Positions 1-5,258 of a stretch of 5,533 nucleotides of DNA are shown here, piece after piece (position 1 is the first letter of the stretch; the number at the start of each line of letters is the position of its first letter). The translations under genes and the position numbers were made by a program. The notes below the pieces were generated by a model that searched no databases, was not told the DNA's origin, and was given only the letters and a program-made list of their open reading frames with translations. Source of the DNA: Verrucomicrobia bacterium TMED56 (GTDB taxonomy: Bacteria; Verrucomicrobiota; Verrucomicrobiia; Opitutales; Seribacteraceae); assembly GCA_002167265.1 (NCBI GenBank), contig NHDJ01000054.1, positions 1 to 5,533 on the forward strand, written 5' to 3'.

Positions 1-852
1 TTTTTTGATGTCTTCGTTGTCGATGAAAAAGAAAAGCCTATTGGCGTTATTTCATTATCACGAATCCTACGATCGCCAAGACCTACATTGATGAGGGAAA
101 TTTGCGACGAAACCCAAGTTATTGTTCCTGCAGAAATGATACAGGAGGAAGTTGCTTTGCTTTTTGAAAAATATGACCTGACCACTGCGGGAGTTGTTGA
201 CCAGGATGGAAAGCTTCTTGGAATGATTACTGTTGACGATGTTATGGAAGTTGCCCGAGAAGAATTTGAGGAAGATATACTTCGATTGGGTGGAGTGGGG
301 GAGGAAAATGTAGATGATGGGGTGTGGGAGTCTTCAACCAAACGTTTTACCTGGCTACTTGTAAATCTTGGGACTGCAATTCTGGCTTCCCTGGTAATTG
401 GAATGTTTGATGCGACTTTGGAGCAGATGGTCGCACTTGCCGTGCTCATGCCAATTGTTGCATCCATGGGTGGAAATGCCGGTACTCAAACCATGACAAT
501 TACGGTCCGAGCACTTGCTGCAAAAGAATTAACGGCTTACAATGCCTTCAGGACTTTTCGCAAGGAATTAATAGTCGGATTTTTAAACGGTTGTTTGTTT
601 GCTTTTTTGGCTGGAATTGCGACTTACTTTTGGTTCAGAGAATTACAAAATCCTGAGATGCTTGGTTTTATCATTGCCGGAGCGATGATTATTAATCTCG
701 TTGTTGCAGGCATTGCTGGTGTGGCTTTACCCCTGCTCCTGAATCAGTTAAAAATTGATCCTGCTGTAGCATCCGGAGTCTTTGTAACAACCATTACTGA
801 TGTCGTTGGATTCTTCGCCTTTTTGGGTCTAGCATCGTTGTTTTTATTGTAA
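1..852 (+). CDS. mgtE: MgtE-type magnesium channel/transporter, C-terminal 283 residues (5' end outside window)
   Basis: This is an inner-membrane Mg2+ channel/transporter of the MgtE/SLC41 family, read in frame from the first base. Numbering from the window edge, residues 1-25 are the end of the first CBS domain (VFVVDEKEKPIGVISL), about 33-92 are the second CBS domain (TAGVVDQDGKLLGMITVDDV), and about 85-97 form the acidic connecting helix (EEFEEDILRLGG). Five membrane segments follow at roughly 116-136, 142-155, 190-212, 220-246 and 258-283. The family signature MPIVASMGGNAGTQT lies at 150-164. The last helix has DPAVASG (253-259) and TDVVGFF, whose Asp267 corresponds to the conserved pore aspartate. 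In this family, Mg2+ binding by the N and CBS domains closes the pore. About 170 residues of the N domain and CBS1 are missing only because the window starts there. Any Mg2+-responsive leader would lie upstream and cannot be judged. Identification is firm. Confidence 0.96.
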   Translation, partial: FFDVFVVDEKEKPIGVISLSRILRSPRPTLMREICDETQVIVPAEMIQEEVALLFEKYDLTTAGVVDQDGKLLGMITVDDVMEVAREEFEEDILRLGGVGEENVDDGVWESSTKRFTWLLVNLGTAILASLVIGMFDATLEQMVALAVLMPIVASMGGNAGTQTMTITVRALAAKELTAYNAFRTFRKELIVGFLNGCLFAFLAGIATYFWFRELQNPEMLGFIIAGAMIINLVVAGIAGVALPLLLNQLKIDPAVASGVFVTTITDVVGFFAFLGLASLFLL

Positions 853-855
853 ATA

Positions 856-1797
856 ATGACTGAAAAAAGAGTTTTTGTCACCGGATCTACGGGGTGTATT
901 GGTCATCATGCAGTTGGGATTCTTTTAAACGAAGGATGTAAGGTTTTTGGCTTTAGCCGCAAACCCCCTGAAGACTTATCTTCTGAATATAAGCACCTCG
1001 AGGGTGACTTGTCGGATGAAGATTCAATTTTTTCCGCACTAAGGAAGTCTAGCCCCACTCATATACTGCACCTTGGTGCCCTGCAGACTCCAGATTGCCG
1101 AGACTTTCCTTTAAAGGGGATGGAAGTCAATGTCTTGGGGACGGCTCATCTGTTCAAAGCATGCCTTGAGCTTGATCTAAGTCTCGAACGATTTGTATTC
1201 GCAAGTTCCAGTGCAGTTAACGGACCAAGGTCACTCTATGGACCTGAAGGAGTCCGTACCGAAGATCCTTATCAACCCTTTAATTTATATGGTTATTGGA
1301 AAATTGCCGGGGAGGGAATGGCACAAGCTTTTCATCAGGAAAGCCAAGTTCCAACAGTCTCGTTGAGACTAGCCACTACCTATGGACCAGGTCGAGACCG
1401 TGGCTTTACCGCTGCTATGACTAGTGCAATCAAAGCAGTGGCAAAGGGTGAACCTTATGAGATTCCATATCGAGGTAAGGAAAACTACCATTTTTCTTAT
1501 GATGTAGGAGAGGGTTTTGCCAGAGCGACCCTAGACCCTTTTTCAGGATATGGCGTATTTAATTTACTTGGTGAAACAAGAGAGGTTGATGAATTTACAA
1601 GCTTGCTATCAGAGGAAGCAGAGGCTGTAGGCCTGCAAAAAATTTCACTCCAATATGCAAACGGAGCTAAAGAAACACCTTTTATCTATGATTTAAATTG
1701 GGAATCAACTCTTTTGAGATTCCCTAAAATGCCCCGAACAGAATTGCGCCAAGGAATTCGTATTTCTTTAAACTATTTTCTCAAAAACGAAGGATAA
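856..1797 (+). CDS. NAD(P)-dependent epimerase/dehydratase, extended SDR family
   Basis: This 313-residue cytoplasmic enzyme has the usual length of the extended short-chain dehydrogenase family (nucleoside-diphosphate-sugar epimerases, dehydratases and reductases). The Rossmann nucleotide-binding motif G10-STG-CI-G16 (GxxGxxG) is at the N-terminus. D51-L follows the third strand, N92 is in the conserved VNVLGT segment, the Ser run S117-S119 is in FASSSAVNG, and the catalytic pair is Y145-xxx-K149 (YGYWK). RLATTYGPGRDRG at about 171-183 is the substrate-side loop. After the second strand comes S34-R35-K36 rather than an acidic residue, which suggests NADP(H) over NAD(H); that is inference. 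The ATG at 856 is chosen because it starts directly at the Rossmann strand and lies 3 nt after the mgtE stop, in the same frame (TAA-ATA-ATG). No Shine-Dalgarno is present, so coupling to mgtE translation is plausible. The substrate cannot be told from sequence; a sugar-nucleotide or a small hydroxy-acid/sterol-like substrate are all possible. Confidence 0.92.
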   Translation: MTEKRVFVTGSTGCIGHHAVGILLNEGCKVFGFSRKPPEDLSSEYKHLEGDLSDEDSIFSALRKSSPTHILHLGALQTPDCRDFPLKGMEVNVLGTAHLFKACLELDLSLERFVFASSSAVNGPRSLYGPEGVRTEDPYQPFNLYGYWKIAGEGMAQAFHQESQVPTVSLRLATTYGPGRDRGFTAAMTSAIKAVAKGEPYEIPYRGKENYHFSYDVGEGFARATLDPFSGYGVFNLLGETREVDEFTSLLSEEAEAVGLQKISLQYANGAKETPFIYDLNWESTLLRFPKMPRTELRQGIRISLNYFLKNEG

Positions 1798-1814
1798 CCT
1801 AAGTTACTTTTCGT
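1787..1814 (+). terminator. Possible weak terminator hairpin at the 3' end of the mgtE-epimerase unit
   Basis: An imperfect inverted repeat overlaps the epimerase stop codon. ACGAA (1787-1791) pairs with TTCGT (1810-1814), TAAC (1795-1798) pairs with GTTA (1803-1806), and the loop is CTAA. The intervening gga/ctt gives two G-U wobbles and one mismatch, for a stem of about 12 positions. No T tract follows at once; the first run of five Ts is at 1828-1832, next to an A/T-rich self-complementary stretch. This may be a weak terminator or an RNA 3'-end structure. The stem is only moderately GC-rich, so confidence is low. Confidence 0.25.
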
Positions 1815-1852
1815 GTATTTGAGAAAATTTTTAAAATAAAATTTTTTAAATG

Positions 1853-1879
1853 CTTGACTAAATACTTATTTAGTGTAAG
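1853..1879. repeat. AT-rich inverted repeat ACTAAAT-ACTT-ATTTAGT with flanking CTT/AAG arms
   Basis: A perfect 7-bp inverted repeat (1857-1863 with 1868-1874) has a 4-nt centre, and after a small internal bulge it is extended by CTT (1853-1855) against AAG (1877-1879). The 8-bp palindrome AAGTACTT follows at 1877-1884, then two near-repeats, cTTAATTAAAT and cTTAATTTAAAT, up to the small ORF at 1906. The left arm includes TTGACT (1854-1859), which resembles a -35 hexamer, but no good -10 lies at 16-18 nt. It could be an operator for a local promoter, a weak terminator structure, or simply AT-rich sequence. Function is not assigned. Confidence 0.4.
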
Positions 1880-1905
1880 TACTTAATTAAATCCTTAATT
1901 TAAAT

Positions 1906-1983
1906 ATGATTCAAAATATTATTTCATTCGTCATCATTCTTAGTGTTTCATCAACCGGCTTTTGGTTTTTGACACAAATTTAA
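1906..1983 (+). CDS. Candidate 25-residue hydrophobic membrane microprotein
   Basis: A short ATG-to-TAA reading frame encodes MIQNIISFVIILSVSSTGF followed by WFLTQI. It has almost no charge and is mostly Ile, Val, Phe and Ser, so nearly the whole chain could span the membrane once. Small single-helix proteins of this sort occur in bacteria, but AT-rich DNA yields such hydrophobic ORFs by chance because many Ile, Phe and Leu codons are AT-rich. There is no Shine-Dalgarno sequence before the ATG and no clear promoter. It follows a cluster of AT-rich inverted repeats and precedes the equally uncertain 78-codon ORF by 27 nt. No family is recognised. It is recorded as a possibility only. Confidence 0.15.
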   Translation: MIQNIISFVIILSVSSTGFWFLTQI

Positions 1984-2010
1984 TCCTGAATAACTTTTTG
2001 ATTTAAAAAA

Positions 2011-2247
2011 ATGTTAAATTCTAAGCCAAAAAATGATAGTGAGATTAGTCATCTCCACATCTTTTGTGAGAAACAGATAGAGTTTCGAGTGCTTACACCA
2101 TCTCCCCAATGGTGTTGGAAATCGTTTTTGCAAGATGGTATTACAGAGTATCCCATTATAGGTTTTGCTTCTGTAATTAAATCACAAGCAGACAGACCTC
2201 CAACGGTTAAAGTTTTTTCAAAGAAAAACATTCTTTCGAGTGAATGA
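2011..2247 (+). CDS. Small hypothetical protein, 78 residues, doubtful
   Basis: This plus-strand frame runs from ATG to TGA in the convergent gap. The product is soluble-looking and moderately basic, with a polar N-terminus (MLNSKPKNDSE), a central IEFRVLTPSPQW, then DGITEYPIIGFASV and a basic tail. There is no signal peptide, membrane segment or motif that I can name. The pattern of an aromatic segment, then an acidic-Gly turn, then PIIGFA and a Pro/Val strand is loosely like short beta-rich proteins found as hypothetical genes in many bacteria, but this is an impression only. Its ATG follows a run of As with no Shine-Dalgarno. A 60-codon open frame lies antisense inside it, which shows that chance openness is possible here. 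I keep it because it fills part of an otherwise empty 682-nt gap. Confidence 0.3.
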   Translation: MLNSKPKNDSEISHLHIFCEKQIEFRVLTPSPQWCWKSFLQDGITEYPIIGFASVIKSQADRPPTVKVFSKKNILSSE

Positions 2248-2392
2248 AAAATGCAAATTGAGTAAAACCCAGAAACTTGATCCAGAAATCTGTGAACTGG
2301 TTCCCAATTGCACTAATATAAAATATCTGAACGGCTAAAACGATCTTGAATCTTAAAAAGATATCTTCTTTCTACTATTTTAAATTAAGACA

Positions 2393-2448
2393 GAGGGCTC
2401 GAGAGTTAATGCATTTGATCGAGCAAGCATGCCTCCCTCAACTCAGGG
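2393..2448 (-). other. Structured 3' element after the propeller gene (two competing hairpins)
   Basis: Read on the minus strand, this lies 32-87 nt past the propeller gene stop. One hairpin joins GAGGG (2435-2439) and CTCGA (2419-2423) to TCGAG (2398-2402) and CCCTC (2393-2397), with an 11-nt bulge on one side and a 16-nt loop. A second, smaller hairpin, CCCT-gagttg-AGGG (2435-2448), uses the same AGGG bases, so the two exclude each other. GC is about 56% by hand count over 2391-2460, against 25% in the 60 nt before it. No T tract follows, so it is not a classical intrinsic terminator. It may be a 3' UTR or processing structure, an interspersed repeat, or the trace of an unrecognised RNA. 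Confidence 0.3.
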
Positions 2449-2479
2449 CGCCACGCAGATAAGGGGGAATTCCAAAAAA

Positions 2480-3751
2480 TTATTTAACAGATAAACAAAC
2501 CGCTTCTTCGGTACTTCGGACTAAAACCTTGCCTTTACTGAGAGTGGGAGTGCTCCAGCATTTACCTGTAATCAATTTTTTGCGGGCAAGTTGCTTATAG
2601 TGACTGGAACTTGCAGCGACCACGCTCAATTCACCCTTATCCGAAAGGGCGAGGAGGTTGTTTCCTGCAAGAATGACATTACCGGGGCCATAACCTTCTG
2701 CACTCCATTTTACACGACCGGTTTTGAGTTCCACACATTGCAGGGGGCCATCGCCGTATTTCTTGAAACTGAACATGCCATAAAGATGGCCGTCATGATA
2801 AACCGGCGTGCTCCAATGGTTGATTACATCATTGGGCTTACGCCAGACCTGACTGCTGGAAAACTTAGTCCCCTGCTTACTGATCTTGTAAAGGCCGGCA
2901 CCGACCCCATAGCCTGCAGAACAGTACACTAATTCACCCGCGACTACCGGAGAGGCGGCGGTGGATACTTTGTAAGGAAATTCCTGACGCCAGAGTTCCT
3001 TCCCGGACTTGGGCAGAAGGGAAACCAGTCCGGACTGGCAAAAAAAGATGACCTGCTCCACTCCGTGGATTTTTGTCAGGATGGGGGTGGCATGAGTGGC
3101 GAGCTCGGAACCTGTTTTCCATTTTACCTTTCCTGAATTTTTGTCGAACGCAAGAAAAGACTCTTCGGGACCGCCCCCGTAAATGATCACCAAGTCATCC
3201 ACGATCAGTGGAGAACTGGCGTTTTCCCAGCGCGGGTTGATACCGGAATGCTCTTTGAGAATATTGATTCTCCAGATAAGTTTTCCGTCCCTGGCCGAAA
3301 GGCAGTGAAGGGACATATCGGAATCGTAGGCCCAGACCTTGCCATCGAGCACGGAAGGAGTGGATCGGGGACCGTCGCCGCCTTTGTTGTCTGATGCACC
3401 CGAATTTCCACCGCCTGCTTTGTAGTCCATGATACCGAGGTGGGTACTCCATTGGCGTTTTCCGGTTTTTAGATCAAGTGAAATACAGATTTCGCGCATC
3501 AAACCATCCTCATCCTCTTCAGCAATCAAGGTGAAGGCACTGTCATCGTAAGTCGTGAACGAGCTAAAGCCAAGTGGAGTCTCAGATTTCCATTCAACAG
3601 CAGTGGGAGAGCTTAACCAGTTGGGACTGTAGACGGATTCATCGCTGGAGTTGTTTGAGAAAGGGCCCCGGTGCTGGTTCCATTCTCCGGCGTGAGCTAT
3701 AATGAAGATGGTTGAATTTAACAGTATGAAGCTGAAGATAATACGAATCAT
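2480..3751 (-). CDS. Exported PQQ-repeat (BamB-like) beta-propeller protein
   Basis: The product is a 423-residue secreted or periplasmic beta-propeller of the PQQ-binding-like repeat type. The N-terminus is a signal peptide: MIRII, a hydrophobic stretch to about residue 19, and a likely cleavage after AHA (19-21). The mature end GEWNQHRGP resembles the W-x-x-x-RGP opening common in planctomycete and verrucomicrobial members. Repeat signatures of the form GKxxW occur at W101, W160, W211, W254 and W349, with weaker ones near W303 and W399. They alternate with S/A-[TS]-P strands (131, 180, 222, 267, 315, 401), consistent with a seven- or eight-bladed propeller. No quinoprotein dehydrogenase catalytic residues are evident, so a binding or scaffold role is likelier than an enzyme. 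The ATG at 3751 is preferred over the longer frame from 3874 because only it puts the signal peptide at the N-terminus and avoids a 91-nt overlap with the upstream transporter gene. Exact function is unknown. Confidence 0.9.
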   Translation of the reverse strand: MIRIIFSFILLNSTIFIIAHAGEWNQHRGPFSNNSSDESVYSPNWLSSPTAVEWKSETPLGFSSFTTYDDSAFTLIAEEDEDGLMREICISLDLKTGKRQWSTHLGIMDYKAGGGNSGASDNKGGDGPRSTPSVLDGKVWAYDSDMSLHCLSARDGKLIWRINILKEHSGINPRWENASSPLIVDDLVIIYGGGPEESFLAFDKNSGKVKWKTGSELATHATPILTKIHGVEQVIFFCQSGLVSLLPKSGKELWRQEFPYKVSTAASPVVAGELVYCSAGYGVGAGLYKISKQGTKFSSSQVWRKPNDVINHWSTPVYHDGHLYGMFSFKKYGDGPLQCVELKTGRVKWSAEGYGPGNVILAGNNLLALSDKGELSVVAASSSHYKQLARKKLITGKCWSTPTLSKGKVLVRSTEEAVCLSVK

Positions 3752-3783
3752 GCCTATCTTATCAAAATTGTTTTGGCATAAGT

Positions 3784-5151
3784 TCAAGAACGATCGTTCG
3801 TAAGGGACAGATTTTTTTTGAAACGGAAACGATAAAAAAGCACGCTGAAGATAAGAGTAAAGAGGAAGTACCATGGGAACCAGCCAAGTGCTTCGACGAA
3901 TACAGCTTCCTGTTCATTGAGTTCTGGACGGAACAAATGAGCCTTATCTTCCTGCGTCTTTATCCAGGCAATAAGGGAAGAATAGAGTAGGGAAACCGCC
4001 CCGTAGGATACATTGGTGGAAAGTCCACGGAAACTCAGGACTGTGGCTCTTTTTTCTGAGGGGGCATGTTCATTAAGATAGCGGCTGGCTAAATAATTCA
4101 TCGCTTGCATGGTCGAGTAGAGTAAAATTGCAGGGAGAATTCCCCAGTAAGGAAATGCTTCAGCAATGCCCAAAAGACCAAGCATTAATATTATGCAGAG
4201 CAGGCAAAAGTTTTGGGTTGGTGTACGGGTTTCAGCCAAATATTTGGCAACACGGGGAACAAAGTAGCCCATCAAAGACATTCCAGAAGCGACCAGTCCA
4301 AAAGTGGCCAGAGGTAGATCAATCACGCTCCAGTAGGCACTGGCAATTGTCAGAAATTGGCGAATCACATTGTCGAGGACCATGGAGGCTAGCAGGATGC
4401 CAAGGGGAAGAGGTGTCTTCCAAATCCAGGAACCTGCTTCGAGGGTTGTATGGAGAGAAGTGCGTATGGTTTGGCCAAAGGAATGCTCTTTTTTTTCCAA
4501 TGGGGTTTCCTTCATTCCCAACGATGCAACTAGCACGACGATCGATGACAGCAAGGTAAGCAGTATGGGTGCTTTGATTAGGGCGTGGGAACTGAATGTG
4601 AAATCGATACCCACAAAATGCAGGCAACTGTTAACAAAACTAGCATCGTAAAAGGCCGAACCTGTCATCATTGCAAAGAAAAATGCAAGAGAGGTGAAAC
4701 GCTGGGCTTTTTCCAAAACGGTGCCCCATTCTTTTTCGCGGCCTTTGGCTTTGAGAGAATCAAAGGCAAGGGCTTCATCGGCTCCGCTAACTGCGGCTTC
4801 AGCAATTCCGCTAATGATTCTGTTTAAAGCAAATAGCCAAAAAACGGAAGTCCCTCCGTGCATAGGGGCAAGAAGCAATGCCACCATTTCAATTATCATG
4901 CAAAGTGCTCCCAATACAATCAGTCTTTTTCGACCGATAGTGTCGGCAAGAGCCCCTGAAGGAACCTCGAGTAAAATAATTGAAATGGCCCAAATTCCGT
5001 TGAGTATTCCAAATTCTTCCCAGGTCAGACCGTGTTCCAAAAACAACAACGCAAAGACTGGATAATAAAAACGAGCGTTGAAAAACATGCGAAAGCATAT
5101 GAATCTAGATATATTCCCCTTAACTTCTCTGTCTGTCAGGGAATCATTCAT
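3784..5151 (-). CDS. Major facilitator superfamily (MFS) transporter, 12 TM
   Basis: This 455-residue inner-membrane secondary transporter has typical MFS length. About twelve hydrophobic segments can be placed, near 19-39, 46-68, 78-95, 102-122, 152-168, 193-211, 247-272, 281-300, 315-330, 336-355, 372-396 and 422-442, with a hydrophilic central loop around 212-240. Motif A lies between TM2 and TM3 as G66-ALAD-TIGRKR. TM4 carries R111 and then SGADEALAFDSL (122-133), a conserved pattern in a poorly characterised MFS subgroup that includes putative drug-efflux members. The substrate cannot be inferred. The ATG at 5151 gives a short cytoplasmic tail (MNDSLTDREVKGN) before TM1; no Shine-Dalgarno precedes it, and the ATG of M22 would cut into TM1. 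Its stop is 32 nt before the propeller gene start, so the two are probably co-transcribed. It diverges from the sulfatase gene. Confidence 0.92.
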   Translation of the reverse strand: MNDSLTDREVKGNISRFICFRMFFNARFYYPVFALLFLEHGLTWEEFGILNGIWAISIILLEVPSGALADTIGRKRLIVLGALCMIIEMVALLLAPMHGGTSVFWLFALNRIISGIAEAAVSGADEALAFDSLKAKGREKEWGTVLEKAQRFTSLAFFFAMMTGSAFYDASFVNSCLHFVGIDFTFSSHALIKAPILLTLLSSIVVLVASLGMKETPLEKKEHSFGQTIRTSLHTTLEAGSWIWKTPLPLGILLASMVLDNVIRQFLTIASAYWSVIDLPLATFGLVASGMSLMGYFVPRVAKYLAETRTPTQNFCLLCIILMLGLLGIAEAFPYWGILPAILLYSTMQAMNYLASRYLNEHAPSEKRATVLSFRGLSTNVSYGAVSLLYSSLIAWIKTQEDKAHLFRPELNEQEAVFVEALGWFPWYFLFTLIFSVLFYRFRFKKNLSLTNDRS

Positions 5152-5258
5152 AAATGTTTTGAATTATAATCAGGTAAACGATAACGGGAATAAAATTAGA
5201 CACTCTTCTTGCAAAGGGGCTTGCCAAAGAACAAGCAAGCCGATTCTACATAAAGGAT
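5152..5258. promoter_or_regulatory. Divergent promoter region between the MFS transporter and sulfatase genes
   Basis: Both flanking genes must be transcribed away from this 107-nt gap. ATTATAAT at 5163-5170 gives a perfect TATAAT on each strand: 5165-5170 on plus and 5163-5168 on minus. On plus it would start RNA near 5177 and leave a leader of about 80 nt before the sulfatase ATG. On minus it would leave only about 5 nt before the transporter ATG, a near-leaderless message. No good TTGACA is seen at the right spacing; the best minus candidate is TTCCCG at 5185-5190. Promoter assignment therefore rests on the -10 hexamers alone, in fairly AT-rich DNA. Confidence 0.3.
5208..5241 (+). repeat. 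Hairpin and 12-nt-period direct repeat in the sulfatase leader
   Basis: GGCTTGC (5218-5224) and GCAAGCC (5235-5241) form a perfect 7-bp stem with a 10-nt loop, ending 17 nt before the sulfatase ATG. A second copy of CTTGC (5208-5212) lies 12 nt earlier, each copy being followed by AAAG or CAAAG, so the right arm could pair with either. The lack of a T tract argues against a terminator. A translational or operator role is possible but untested. Confidence 0.4.

Larger units (their letters stand above)
1798..2479. other. AT-rich intergenic region between convergent genes
   Basis: These 682 nt separate the end of the plus-strand epimerase gene from the end of the minus-strand propeller gene. 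No known domain, tRNA, rRNA or mobile-element signature is visible on either strand. The first 110 nt are very AT-rich and full of short inverted and direct repeats. The middle has a 25-codon hydrophobic ORF (1906-1983) and a 78-codon ORF (2011-2247), each listed separately. From 2248 to 2390 I see no gene, only a near-tandem CCAGAAA pair with 14-nt period around 2270-2290 and the palindrome AAGATATCTT at 2358-2367. From about 2393 to 2470 the composition becomes abruptly GC-richer and structured. Between convergent genes one expects terminators, and no strong one with a GC stem and T tract is present. Confidence 0.8.

Noticed and set aside
1823..1851. A/T-only self-complementary stretch as an intrinsic terminator
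   Set aside because: It has no GC in the stem, so any hairpin would be unstable; it may at most assist the weak hairpin before it.
2049..2231. 60-codon minus-strand frame inside the 78-codon ORF
   Set aside because: No motif, no upstream signal and shorter than the opposing frame; kept only as a reminder that either may be chance.
2358..2367. Palindrome AAGATATCTT as an operator or minus-strand terminator
   Set aside because: A 10-bp AT-rich palindrome without a promoter or loop and with only a short T run beyond it is not enough to assign a role.
2393..2470. Possible tRNA or attachment-site remnant
   Set aside because: No cloverleaf, T-loop GTTCGA or CCA end could be fitted on either strand, and no integrase or direct-repeat pair is in the window.
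2591..2932. 113-codon plus-strand open frame
   Set aside because: It lies wholly antisense to the propeller gene, whose repeats and signal peptide are clear; the product has no recognisable pattern.
3195..3452. 85-codon minus-strand open frame, with a 68-codon one in the third frame
   Set aside because: Both are alternative frames inside the propeller coding sequence and have low-complexity, Arg/Pro-rich composition typical of shadow frames.
4128..5065. Several plus-strand open frames of 80-143 codons
   Set aside because: They overlap each other and are antisense to the MFS transporter, which has convincing membrane segments and motif A.
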